64,000 nt of DNA. Origin: RYN-230 sp963768945 (lineage in GTDB: Bacteria > Actinomycetota > Actinomycetes > Streptosporangiales > Streptosporangiaceae). Location of the stretch: NCBI GenBank assembly GCA_963768945.1, contig CAVYJW010000003.1, positions 930,001 to 994,000 of the forward strand, written 5' to 3'. This document shows, one piece after another, positions 51,153-60,370 of this stretch (positions within the stretch are counted from its first letter, which is position 1; each line of letters starts with the position of its first letter). The notes beneath the pieces are model-generated. The model ran no database searches, was not told the DNA's origin, and worked only from the letters and a program-made list of their open reading frames with translations. The translations under genes were made by a program, and so were the position numbers.

Positions 51153-54100
51153 ATGGGCGCGCGTACCTGGATCGGGTCCTGGCCCGTCTACCGGCAGCTG
51201 ACCGGAACGGACCCGCTGGGCCTCGGCGCGGCCACCAAGAGCGCCCGCACCGAAGCCCTCCGGCCCCGGACTGCCACCGCCGACAAGGTCGTGAGGTCGG
51301 TCTGCCCGTACTGCGCGGTCGGCTGCGGCCAGAACGTGTTCGTCAAAGACGAGAAGGTCGTCCAGATCGAGGGGGATCCCGACTCGCCGGTCAGTCGCGG
51401 CCACCTGTGCCCCAAGGGCTCGGCCAGCCTGCAGCTCACTACCGGTGACGCCCGGCAGTACCAGATGCTGTACCGCCGTCCGGGCGGCACCGAGTGGGAG
51501 GCGCTGGACCTGGACACGGCGATGGACATGATCGCCGACCGGGTCATCGACGCCCGGCGCAAGGGCTGGCAGTCCACCTACGAGGGCCGGCGAACAAGGC
51601 GCACCATGGGTTTCGCCAGCCTGGGCGGGGCCACCCTGGACAACGAAGAGAACTACCTGATCAAAAAGCTCTTCACCGCGCTGGGCGCGATCCAGATCGA
51701 GAACCAGGCGCGGATATGACACTCCTCCACAGTTCCCGGTCTGGGAACTAGCTTTGGCCGCGGCGGCGCGACCACTTTCCAGCAGGACCTGGCTAACGCG
51801 GACTGCATCCTGATCGAGGGCTCGAACATGGCCGAAGCCCACCCGGTCGGGTTCCAGTGGGTCATGGAGGCCAAGAAGCGCGGCGCGAAGATCATCCACG
51901 TCAACCCGCGGTTCAGCCGGACCAGTGCCGTCGCCAACCTGCACGTGCCGATCCGGGCCGGGGCGGACATCGCGTTCGTCGGCGGCCTGATCAACTATGT
52001 GCTGCAGAACGAGAAGTACTTCGACGAGTACGTGCGTGCGTACACGAACGCCCCGGTGATCATCACTGACGACTTCGAGGACACCGAGGACCTCGACGGG
52101 CTGTTCTCGGGGTTCGACGCCGAGAACCGGGTCTACGACCAGGAGAGCTGGCGCTACCAGGGCGGCGAGGTGGCGCCGGCCAGCGGCGCCCGGGGCATGG
52201 AGCCGGGCCGCAAGCGGCAGGTGCGGCAGGCGGCCCGCGGCGAGGCGCACGGCTCGGGCGGGGCCTCCGCCCACCCCGACCCGGACCGGGACGACACGCT
52301 GCAGCACCCGCGCTGCGTGTTCCAGATCCTCAAGCGGCACTTCGCCCGCTATACGCCGGACGTGGTCGCCGAAGTCGCCGGCGTCCCGGAGGAGCAGTTC
52401 CTCCAGGTGGCGCGGCTGATCACGGAGAACTCCGGCCGGCACCGGACCACCGCGTTCGTCTATAGCCTGGGCTGGACCCAGCACACCGTGGGCGTGCAGT
52501 ACATCCGCACCGCGGCGATCCTGCAGACGCTGCTGGGCAACATGGGCCGCCCCGGCGGCGGCATCATGGCCCTGCGCGGGCACGCCTCCATCCAGGGCTC
52601 GACCGACATCCCGACCCTGTTCGACCTGCTGCCCGGCTACCTGCCGATGCCGTTCGCGCACGGCGACGACGACCTGGACAGCTACGTGCAGGACGAGAGC
52701 GTACAGAACGGGTTCTGGGCCAACACCCGCGACTACATGGTCAGCCTGCTGAAGGCCTGGTGGGGCGACGCCGCCACCGCGGACAACGACTTCTGCTACG
52801 ACTACCTGCCCCGGCTGACCGGCAGCCACAGCACTTACGAGACGGTGCTGGCCCAGATAGAGGGAACCTGCACGGGGTACTTCCTGTTCGGCCAGAACCC
52901 CGCGGTCGGCTCGGCCAACGCGCGGATGCAGCGGATGGGCCTGGCCAACCTGGACTGGCTGGTGGTCCGCGACCTGGTGATGATCGAGAGCGCCACGTTC
53001 TGGCAGAACGGCCCGGAGCTCGAGACCGGGGAGATGCGCACCGAGGACATCAAGACCGAGGTGTTCTTCATGCCCGCGGCGGCGCACACCGAGAAGAGCG
53101 GCAGCTTCACCAACACCCAGCGGATGCTGCAGTGGCACCACACCGCGGTCGAGCCGGCCGGTGATGCCCGAAGCGACCTGTGGTTCGCCTATCACCTGGG
53201 CCGGCGTATCCGGGAGAAGCTGCAGGCCTCCACTACACAGATGGACCGGCCGATCCTGGATCTCACCTGGGACTACCCGACCGTGGGGCCGCAGGACGAC
53301 CCGGACGCCGACGCGGTCCTGGCCGAGATCAACGGCTGGGACGGCGAGGGGAAGCCGGTCTCGTCGTATACCCAGCTCAAATCCGACGGCTCGACCGCGG
53401 CCGGCTGCTGGATCTACTGCGGCGTCCGGGCCGGCGGGGTGAACCAGGCCGACCGGCGCAAGCCTGGCCGGGAGCAGAACTGGGTCGCTAACGAGTGGGG
53501 CTGGGCCTGGCCGGCCAACCGACGGGTGCTCTACAACCGGGCCTCGGCCGACCCGGACGGCAAGCCGTGGAGCGAACGCAAGGCGCTCGTCTGGTGGGAC
53601 GAGGAGAACGGCAAGTGGACCGGGCACGACATCCCGGACTTCGTCGGCGACCGCCCGCCGTCCTACCGCCCACCGGAAGGCGCCACCGGGGTGGCGGCGA
53701 TCTCCGGCATCGACCCGTTCATCATGCAGGCCGACGGCAAGGCCTGGCTGTTCACCCCGGCCGGCCTGGTGGACGGGCCGATGCCCGCGCACTACGAGCC
53801 CCAGGAATCCCCGCTGCCCAACCTGCTCTACCGCCAGCAGCACAACCCGGTCCGCGAGATCCTCGTGCACCCGCAGGACCGGTTCCAGCCCAGCGGCACC
53901 GAGCCGGGGTCGGAGATCTTCCCGTACGTCAGCACCACCTACCGGCTCACCGAGCATCACACGGCGGGCGGGATGTCGCGCTTCCTGCCGTACCTGGCCG
54001 AGCTGCAGCCCGCGTTCTTCTGCGAGGTGTCACCGGAACTGGCCGCCGAGCGGCACCTGGAGCACATGGGCTGGGCGACGATCATCACCGCGCGGAACGC

Positions 54101-54395
54101 GATCGAGGCCCGGGTGATGGTCACCCGCCGGATGAAACCGCTGCGCGCGGGCGGCCGGACCATGCATCAGGTTGGCCTGCCCTGGCACTGGGGCCCTAAC
54201 GGCCTGACCACCGGGGACGCGGCCAACGAGCTGTCCCACCTGTCACTGGACCCGAACGTGCACATTCAGGAGGTCAAGGCGCTGGCCGTCAACATCCAGC
54301 CTGGCCGCCGGCCGCACGGGCCGGCGCTGCGCGACCTGATCCGTTCCTACCAGCAGCGGGCCGGCATCACCGATGAGACTGGGACGCAGGCATGA
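51153..54395 (+). CDS. fdhA: Formate dehydrogenase alpha subunit, selenocysteine-containing (TGA at 51717-51719)
   Basis: Read through the TGA at 51717-51719, this is one 1080-residue molybdopterin oxidoreductase. The [4Fe-4S] ligands are C51, C54, C58 and C86. The conserved active-site stretch reads ENQARI-U-HSSTVPGLGTSFGRGGA, so U189 stands where E. coli FdnG has U196 and FdhF U140, followed by the conserved His. Upstream and downstream parts are in the same frame with no other stop. The molybdopterin- and 4Fe-4S-binding regions and the C-terminal dinucleotide domain (NIQPGRRPHGPALRD end) are intact. No twin-arginine signal is visible, suggesting cytoplasmic location. It oxidises formate to CO2. 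The ATG at 51153 is 7 nt after GAGGA. It overlaps fdhB by ATGA. Confidence 0.9.
51717..51749 (+). promoter_or_regulatory. Selenocysteine codon and bSECIS-like hairpin
   Basis: TGA at 51717-51719 is followed 11 nt later by AGTTCCC (51731-51737), loop GGTCT (51738-51742) and GGGAACT (51743-51749). The E. coli fdhF SECIS has a GGUCU-containing loop at the same codon distance (the GGU is the seventh codon after UGA). The encoded V-x-G-L also aligns. The 7-bp upper stem is perfect. Confidence 0.85.
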
Positions 54396-55378
54396 CCGCA
54401 CAGGGAAATTCACAGTCAAATTCTCCGCAACGAAAACCATCCGCCCTGGCTCCCCTCGCCCCGCTGAATGATCCGGCGGCGCACGCGGGTTTCGGGGAGC
54501 ACCCGCCCCGGATGGGCTTCTTCACCGACACCTCGGTATGCATCGGCTGTAAGGCCTGCGAAGTGGCCTGCAAGACCTGGAACGAGGTCCCCGAGGACGG
54601 GATCAACCTGCTGGGCATGTCCTACGACAACACCGGCGGGCTCGGTGCCTCCACCTGGCGGCACGTCGCTTTCATCGAGCAGATCAAGCGCCCGGGTGAC
54701 GCGGTGCCCGGGCTCCCGGCTGGTTCCGGCCCCCCGGTGCTCAGCGACCCCGGACTCGGCGGTTCCGTGCTCACCGAGTCGGTACTGGGTGAGTTCCAGG
54801 CGGACGGCTCCCGCTGGCTGATGTCCAGCAACGTGTGCAAGCACTGCACCGAGTCCGCGTGCCTGGATGTCTGCCCGACGGGCGCGCTGATGCGCACCGA
54901 GTTCGGCACGGTCGTGGTCCAGTCGGACGTCTGCAACGGCTGCGGGTACTGCGTCCCCGCCTGCCCGTTCGGTGTCATCGACCGGCGCGAGGGCGACGGG
55001 CGGGCCTGGAAGTGCACGCTGTGCTACGACCGGATCGGCGACGGGCTCGAGCCCGCCTGCGCCAAGGCCTGCCCCACCCAGTCGATCCAGTTCGGCCCGG
55101 TGGACGAGCTGCGGGAGCGGGCCCAGCTGCGGGTCGCCGAGCTGCACGAGGCCGGGGAGCCAGGGGCGCGGCTCTACCTTGAGGACCCCGACGACGGCAT
55201 CGGCGGCGGCGGTGCGTTCTTCCTGCTGCTGGACGAGCCGGAAGTGTACGGGCTGCCGCCGGACCCGGTGGTTACCACGCGGGACCTGCCCCGGATGTGG
55301 CGGCATGTGGCCGCCGCCGCAGGCGCTCTTCTCGCGGGCGGGCTGATCGCGGCGCTGCGAAGGGATCTGCGCCCATGA
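54392..55378 (+). CDS. fdhB: Formate dehydrogenase iron-sulfur (beta) subunit
   Basis: The 328-residue protein has four clusters of cysteines for [4Fe-4S] centres: CIGCKACEVAC, CKHCTESACLDVCPTG, CNGCGYCVPACPFG and CTLCYDRIGDGLEPACAKACPT. A single membrane helix lies near the end (VAAAAGALLAGGLIAAL), as in FdnH/FdoH. It carries electrons from the selenoprotein to the membrane subunit. It overlaps fdhA and the next gene by ATGA junctions, so the three genes form a tight operon. Confidence 0.93.
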   Translation: MTAQGNSQSNSPQRKPSALAPLAPLNDPAAHAGFGEHPPRMGFFTDTSVCIGCKACEVACKTWNEVPEDGINLLGMSYDNTGGLGASTWRHVAFIEQIKRPGDAVPGLPAGSGPPVLSDPGLGGSVLTESVLGEFQADGSRWLMSSNVCKHCTESACLDVCPTGALMRTEFGTVVVQSDVCNGCGYCVPACPFGVIDRREGDGRAWKCTLCYDRIGDGLEPACAKACPTQSIQFGPVDELRERAQLRVAELHEAGEPGARLYLEDPDDGIGGGGAFFLLLDEPEVYGLPPDPVVTTRDLPRMWRHVAAAAGALLAGGLIAALRRDLRP

Positions 55379-56613
55379 GCCGGGCCAGGGGACCCGGGGT
55401 CGGCGGGAACCGGCCGGCCGAGGGGAAGGGTGTCCCGGCCGGCACGGTCCGGGGTGGCACGGTCCGGGGTGGCTCGGTGCCGGGTGGCTCGGTGCCGGGC
55501 GGCAGGGTGCCGGGTGGCACGGTCCCGGCCCTGGCGGCACGCATGCGTGAGCGGTTCGGCGTGCACGGCCGCGGCCAGCATGAGCGGGCCCGGGCCGATA
55601 GCCGGCCCGTGGACGTGCAGGACGCGGCACCGCACCCCGGTGCCGGCCAGGGCGGCCATGACCGCGGGGGCCGCACTGGGCGCGAGGGACGCGGCGAGCA
55701 GTTCGTGGTGCCGCGGGCACGGCCGGACTCCTACTACGGCAAACCGATCATCAAGCAGCCGGTCTGGCGGTCCCCGGAGGTGCCTGGTTATCTCTTCCTC
55801 GGCGGGCTGGCCGGCGCCTCCTCGGTGCTGGCCGGGTTCGCGCAGGCGTCCGGCAACCACAAGCAGGCCAAGGCGTCGAAGATCGCCGCGGCCGGGGCCA
55901 TCGGGCTGTCCGGGGTGGCCCTGGTGGCCGACCTCGGCCGCCCGGAGCGGTTCGTGAACATGCTGCGCGTGGTCAAGATCACCTCCCCGATGAGCATCGG
56001 CTCCTGGCTGATCTCCGCGTTCGGCGGTGCGTCGGCGTCGGCGGCCGCCTGCGCGGTGACCGGCCGGCTGCCGAAGGCCGGCGCGGCCGCCACCGCCGGC
56101 GCGGCTCTCATCGGCCCGACCATCTGCACGTACACCGCCGCGCTGATCTGCGACACGGCGGTGCCCGCCTGGCACGACGCGCACCGGGAGATGCCGTACC
56201 TGTTCGCCGGGTCCGCCGCCAGCGCCGCGGGCGGCCTGGGCATGATGATGGTGCCCATCGAGGACGCGGGGCAGGCCGTCCGCTTCGCGGTCCTGGGCGC
56301 GGCCACCGAACTGACCGCGAAGAGCCTGCTGCTCAGGCGCCTGGGGGAGATCGCCGAGCCCTACCAGAGTGGTCGGCCCGGACGGCTGATGGAGGTGGCC
56401 GAGGTCCTCACCGCTGCGGGGCTGGCCGGGGCGGTGCTGGCCGGCCGGAGCCGGACGGCCATCATGCTGTCCGGCGCGGCGCTGGTGGCTTCCTCTGCGC
56501 TGACCAGGTTCGGCATCTTCGAAGCGGGCATGGCCTCGGCCCGCGACCCGAAGTACACCGTCAGCCCCCAGCGTGAGCGCCTGGCCGCTAAGGAGCGGGA
56601 GCAGGTCCCTTAG
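55375..56613 (+). CDS. NrfD/PsrC-like membrane subunit of formate dehydrogenase
   Basis: The 412-residue protein has a Gly/Val/Pro-rich repeat start and then the NrfD signature (YYGKPIIKQPVWRSPEVPGYLFLGGLAGAS), about eight to nine membrane helices and a DLGRPERF motif. NrfD-type subunits bind quinone and replace the cytochrome b gamma subunit, so the complex would reduce menaquinone without haem. The first residues (about 22-50) are encoded by a 15-bp tandem repeat. The last 26 bp overlap the convergent BrkB gene. Confidence 0.85.
   Translation: MSRARGPGVGGNRPAEGKGVPAGTVRGGTVRGGSVPGGSVPGGRVPGGTVPALAARMRERFGVHGRGQHERARADSRPVDVQDAAPHPGAGQGGHDRGGRTGREGRGEQFVVPRARPDSYYGKPIIKQPVWRSPEVPGYLFLGGLAGASSVLAGFAQASGNHKQAKASKIAAAGAIGLSGVALVADLGRPERFVNMLRVVKITSPMSIGSWLISAFGGASASAAACAVTGRLPKAGAAATAGAALIGPTICTYTAALICDTAVPAWHDAHREMPYLFAGSAASAAGGLGMMMVPIEDAGQAVRFAVLGAATELTAKSLLLRRLGEIAEPYQSGRPGRLMEVAEVLTAAGLAGAVLAGRSRTAIMLSGAALVASSALTRFGIFEAGMASARDPKYTVSPQRERLAAKEREQVP
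55442..55531 (+). repeat. 15-bp tandem repeat at the start of the NrfD-like gene
   Basis: About six units of 15 bp (GGCACGGTCCGGGGT type) encode GGTVR/GGSVP pentapeptides in the hydrophilic leader of the membrane subunit. Confidence 0.85.
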
Positions 56614-57637
56614 GCGCACGATCTCCGGCGGGCTGTACTGGCTCAGGGTCGCTGACGTCCCGGACGGGCGCCCCCGCGATCCGGGTCTCGATCTCCTGCT
56701 CGGGGCGGCGCGCCTGGATGCGTACGTACATGTCAAAGGCGCGGACATCCTGCGGGGTGAACGGGGGTGGCGCCAGGCTGCGCGGCCACAGCCGCCGCAC
56801 GCTGACCACGTTGGCCTCCACTGCGTAGAGGGTGAACTGGGCCTGCAGATAGAGCCAGGCGAGCAGGCCGAGGACCACGGCGAACACGCCATACGTTGAC
56901 GAGCTCTTGGACACTGTGTGGGACACCAGGTAGGTGCCGAGCAGCTGGAGGATCTGCCACACGATCGCGGACAGCACCGCCCCGGGCAGCATCTGCCGGG
57001 CCTTGATCTCGGGTTGCACGGCCAGCCGGAACCCGAGCCAGAACACTCCCACGTTCAGCACCAGAGAGACCAGCACGGTGCCGACCTGGGCCGCGGCCCC
57101 GCCGAGCACGCTGGCGCTCGCGCCCGCCAGCCCGGACAGCAAGGTGGTAGTCAGCAGGCCGATGCCCACGGCCAGGATCATGCCGATCTGCTTGAGCGTC
57201 GACCACGGGAAGCCCGCGCGACGGGAGAACGGCACACCCCACACCGTGTTCAGCGCGTTCTGCGCGGCCGCGGCCACGCCAAGGGCGCCGAAGAAGGTCA
57301 GCACGATCCCGATCACCAGGGCCACGCCGGTGCCAGTCAGCGCGTGCCCCTGGGTCTGGTGCTTGAGCTGGTCCCCGATCACCGGGAAATGGACGAAGGC
57401 CGAGTCGAGCACCCTGGCCTTGAGCGCCGGATTGTGGGCCAGGACGATGTCCAGCACGGTCACGAAGACCAGCAGGAGAGGGAACAGGGAGGCGAACCCG
57501 TAGTAGGCGATGAGCGCGGCGAGGTTGCCGGCCTGGTCGTCCCCGAACTTCTTCCAGACGGCGATGGGGAAGGCCAGCCATGGCCTGCTCTGCTGCAGCC
57601 GGTCGAGCGCGGCGATCAGCTTTTTCACGGCATTCAT
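56588..57637 (-). CDS. YihY/BrkB-family membrane protein
   Basis: The 349-residue protein has the family start (AVWKKFGDDQAGNLAALIAYYGFASLFPLLLVFV), about six membrane helices and an acidic/Pro-rich tail. YihY/BrkB proteins (formerly thought to be RNase BN) are conserved inner-membrane proteins of uncertain, possibly transport, function. It is convergent with the formate dehydrogenase operon and overlaps its last gene by 26 bp. Confidence 0.9.
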   Translation of the reverse strand: MNAVKKLIAALDRLQQSRPWLAFPIAVWKKFGDDQAGNLAALIAYYGFASLFPLLLVFVTVLDIVLAHNPALKARVLDSAFVHFPVIGDQLKHQTQGHALTGTGVALVIGIVLTFFGALGVAAAAQNALNTVWGVPFSRRAGFPWSTLKQIGMILAVGIGLLTTTLLSGLAGASASVLGGAAAQVGTVLVSLVLNVGVFWLGFRLAVQPEIKARQMLPGAVLSAIVWQILQLLGTYLVSHTVSKSSSTYGVFAVVLGLLAWLYLQAQFTLYAVEANVVSVRRLWPRSLAPPPFTPQDVRAFDMYVRIQARRPEQEIETRIAGAPVRDVSDPEPVQPAGDRAPKGPAPAP

Positions 57638-57716
57638 CGAGCTTGACTACTACCCCGCCGCCAGCGATTTAACAGGAACGCCAATGAACAGGAACGCCAA
57701 TGAACAGGAACACCAG

Positions 57717-58436
57717 TCACGATGGCCGGAGCGTGGCCACCAGGTAGGCCACCCCGAATGGGTCGCCCGCGTACAGCACCTCCACAGACAGGCCCGTGCA
57801 CCCCTCCAGCGCGCCGGCCAGGACCTGCCAGGCGGGCCGTCCGGTGGCCATCAGCTCGCGGGCCAGGCCGGGATCGAGGTCCAGCAGGGCGCGGGTGTCG
57901 CAGGCCCGCACGGCCCGCTCCACCTCAGCGTCGAAGGCGTGGGAGCGCTCGTCGAAATGCCCGGGCGCCCGGGGTCCGCGCCGGGCGCTGCCGTCGCCGA
58001 TCGCCAGCAGCCCAACGCGGGCGTCGCATCCCGCCAGGTCCGCGCCCAGCTTCCGGCAGCCGGCCACCGGCTCGTCCCCGCTGACCGACCAGATGAGCCG
58101 CGCCCCGGCGTAGCCCGCCTGGTCAAGCAGATAGGCCCCGATCCCCGGGGCGGGCGGCAGCACCGGACGCCCCGCGCCCTCCGTGCCTGGGCCGCCGGGA
58201 TACGGGGCGGCCACCCGCGGGCCGCCGAACGCAGCCACGTTCAGCCGGCCGTCAGCCGGCCACGGGGCGGTTCCGGTCCCGGGGCCGACCACGGCCACCA
58301 CCTCGGGCCGGTCTCGCAGCAGCGCAGCGACCGCACCGGCGCACGCGGCGCGCAGCTCGGGCAGCACCGGGTCGGCGCCGGTCAGCTCGCGGACGAGCAG
58401 CGGCGGCCAGGGGCAGAGCGCCGCACTGGTAATCAC
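57717..58436 (-). CDS. Class III extradiol dioxygenase-like protein
   Basis: The protein (239 residues from GTG 58436; the frame is open to 58484) begins VITSAALCPWPPLLVRELTG, as in actinobacterial proteins related to the subunit B fold of class III extradiol dioxygenases. It contains VVAVVGPGTG and LLAIGDGSARRGPRAPGHFDERSHAFD. The catalytic His pair of true dioxygenases is not obvious, so enzymatic activity is doubtful. The gene follows folP2 within 8 bp and is probably cotranscribed. Confidence 0.7.
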   Translation of the reverse strand: MITSAALCPWPPLLVRELTGADPVLPELRAACAGAVAALLRDRPEVVAVVGPGTGTAPWPADGRLNVAAFGGPRVAAPYPGGPGTEGAGRPVLPPAPGIGAYLLDQAGYAGARLIWSVSGDEPVAGCRKLGADLAGCDARVGLLAIGDGSARRGPRAPGHFDERSHAFDAEVERAVRACDTRALLDLDPGLARELMATGRPAWQVLAGALEGCTGLSVEVLYAGDPFGVAYLVATLRPS

Positions 58437-58443
58437 GGTCGCA

Positions 58444-59328
58444 TCAGGCCAGCCCGCGGACGGTCCGGGCGGGAGGCCGCTCACCCTGGATCGCCGACAC
58501 CATGGCCAGCACTTCCCGGGTCTGGAGGACCTGGTGCACCCGGAATACCCGGGCGCCCAGCCAGGCGCAGATGGCCGTGGTGGCCAGCGTCCCGGTCAGC
58601 CGCCGGTCCGGGGGCGCGTCCAGCGTCTCCCCGATGAAGTCCTTGTTGGACAGCGACACCAGCACCGGCCAGCCGGTCGCCACCATCTCCCCCAGCCGCC
58701 GGGTGACCTCCAACGACTGCCAGGTGTTCTTGCCGAAGTCGTGCGCCGCGTCGATCAGGATCCGGGCCGGATCCACGCCGGCCGCCGTAGCGCGGGACGC
58801 CTGGGCCAGCGTGCGGTCCAGGACATCGGCCATCACGTCCTCGTAAGCGACCCGGAACGGCCGGGTCCGGGGGGCCTGGTCACCCGCGTGCGCGCAGATC
58901 AGGCCGGCGCCGAACTCGGCGGCCACCGCGGGCAGCTCCGGGTCCTGGCCGCCCCAGGTGTCGTTCAGCAGGTCCGCGCCGGCCCGGCAGGCTTCCCGGC
59001 CGACCTGGTGCCGCCAGGTGTCCACGCTGATGACCAGGTCCGGGTAGGCGGCGCGGACCGCGGCCACGAACGGCACGGTCCGGCGGATCTCCTCGGCCAC
59101 GTCAACCGGGGCGCCGGGGGCGGCGGCCACCCCGCCGATGTCGAGGATGTCGGCGCCCTCGGCGACCACGGCGTGCACCCGGGCCATGGCCGCGTTCTCG
59201 TTCCAGGTCGCGCCCCGGTCGTAGAAGGAGTCGGGGGTGCGGTTGACGATGCCCATGACCAGCCGCTGGTCGGGACTGAAGGAGTGCCTGCCGAGCCGGA
59301 GGGCCTGCTGGGCGGTCCCGGCCGTCAC
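58444..59328 (-). CDS. folP2: Dihydropteroate synthase homologue (FolP2 type)
   Basis: The 294-residue TIM-barrel protein shows DHPS landmarks: MGIVNRTPDSFYDRG, DILDIGG, LVISVDTWRHQV, LLNDTWGG and DAAHDFGKN. The pABA/pyrophosphate loop, usually ESTRPG after DIGG, is replaced by VAAAPG (67-72), so normal folate synthesis is unlikely. In Mycobacterium tuberculosis a second, non-canonical folP (Rv1207) lies next to gpgS (Rv1208), and the same order is seen here. The true reaction is unknown. Confidence 0.85.
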   Translation of the reverse strand: MTAGTAQQALRLGRHSFSPDQRLVMGIVNRTPDSFYDRGATWNENAAMARVHAVVAEGADILDIGGVAAAPGAPVDVAEEIRRTVPFVAAVRAAYPDLVISVDTWRHQVGREACRAGADLLNDTWGGQDPELPAVAAEFGAGLICAHAGDQAPRTRPFRVAYEDVMADVLDRTLAQASRATAAGVDPARILIDAAHDFGKNTWQSLEVTRRLGEMVATGWPVLVSLSNKDFIGETLDAPPDRRLTGTLATTAICAWLGARVFRVHQVLQTREVLAMVSAIQGERPPARTVRGLA

Positions 59329-59410
59329 CTCACGCCGCCCTTACTGTCGCCCTGCCCTTTCACCATGACCGCGGCTTCCCCGTGCCCACGGCCTGACGGT
59401 CGCCGGGGCC

Positions 59411-60370
59411 TCACCGTGACCACGGCCTGACCGTGACCACGGGGGGCCGCTCGTGGCTTGGGATGGCCCGGGACCGCGGCCGTACCTCGCCGGCCTCCCG
59501 GACGAACTGGTGCAGCTCCTGGCCGGGCGGTTCCGGGTGGTCCCGCCGGGCTTCCGCGACGACCAGCAATTCCGCGGCCATCAGGGCCAGGTCGTGGTCG
59601 GCCTGGTGGCGGTGCGCCCGGGAGCCCAGATCCACCTGGGCCAGCGCGCCCAGGCCGTACCGGGTGAAGGTGTCCAGCAGCGTGGATAGCTCGACGCCGT
59701 AGCCGACCGGGATGCTCAGCGACTCCATCAGCCCGCGCCGGGCCGCCCACTCCCCGGCCAGCGGCTGGACCACCCCGGCCAGCTGCGGCCACCACAGGCT
59801 GAGCAGCGGGCGGGCCACCAGCTCGGTCACCCGGCCGCCCTCGGTCGAGGTCGATCCGTCCCGCTCGGTCCGGACCCGCTCGTAGAACCCCTTGACCAGC
59901 TGCACCTGTGGGTCAGCCAGCAGCGGCCCGACCAGCCCGGAGACGAAGTGAGGCCCCCAGCGGGTCAGGTCGGCGTCCACGAAGACCAGCAGATCACCGT
60001 CGGTGACCAGCAAGGACTTCCACAGCGCCTCACCCTTGCCGGGGTAGGAGCCGAGCGCGGGGGCGATGTCACGGGCCCGGTGCACGGTGGCGCCGGCACG
60101 CTCCGCGGCCCGGGCCGTCCCGTCGGTGGAATCGGAGTCAACTACGACGATCTCGTCAACCAGCGGCGTGTCCGCCAGCGGCGTTCCTACGAGCAGGGCC
60201 TGCCGGAGCGTGCCCACCACGCGGCCCACCGTGCGTTCCTCGTTCCGGGCCGGGATCACCACGCTGATCCGCGTGCCAGTGCGGCGCTTGGCCTCGACCA
60301 GCCGCTCGGGCGGCCAGTCCTGCCAGCGCGTGGTCTGCCGCTGCAGCCACGTCCTGGCCTGGTCCTGCAT
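59411..60370 (-). CDS. gpgS: Glucosyl-3-phosphoglycerate synthase
   Basis: The protein (319 residues from ATG 60370; the frame is open to 60415) is a GT81-family GT-A enzyme with RISVVIPARNEERTVGRVV, EIVVVDSDSTDGT, the DADL metal motif (FVDADLTRWGPHFV) and YGVELSTLLDTF near the active site. GpgS makes glucosyl-3-phosphoglycerate from a nucleotide-glucose and 3-phosphoglycerate, the first step to glucosylglycerate and methylglucose lipopolysaccharide. Adjacent folP2 repeats the mycobacterial arrangement. No strong ribosome-binding site was found for either start. Confidence 0.88.
   Translation of the reverse strand: MQDQARTWLQRQTTRWQDWPPERLVEAKRRTGTRISVVIPARNEERTVGRVVGTLRQALLVGTPLADTPLVDEIVVVDSDSTDGTARAAERAGATVHRARDIAPALGSYPGKGEALWKSLLVTDGDLLVFVDADLTRWGPHFVSGLVGPLLADPQVQLVKGFYERVRTERDGSTSTEGGRVTELVARPLLSLWWPQLAGVVQPLAGEWAARRGLMESLSIPVGYGVELSTLLDTFTRYGLGALAQVDLGSRAHRHQADHDLALMAAELLVVAEARRDHPEPPGQELHQFVREAGEVRPRSRAIPSHERPPVVTVRPWSR

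Noticed and set aside
51153..51719. Formate dehydrogenase as a pseudogene or as two separate genes split by a nonsense mutation
   Set aside because: The TGA lies exactly at the catalytic position with a bSECIS-like hairpin at the right distance, and the frame and motifs continue intact; selenocysteine decoding explains everything.
50772..53960. Long antisense open frame opposite the formate dehydrogenase gene
   Set aside because: Its composition (Val/Arg/Gly/Leu-rich, no motifs) is what GC-rich codon structure produces on the opposite strand; the plus-strand gene has clear motifs.
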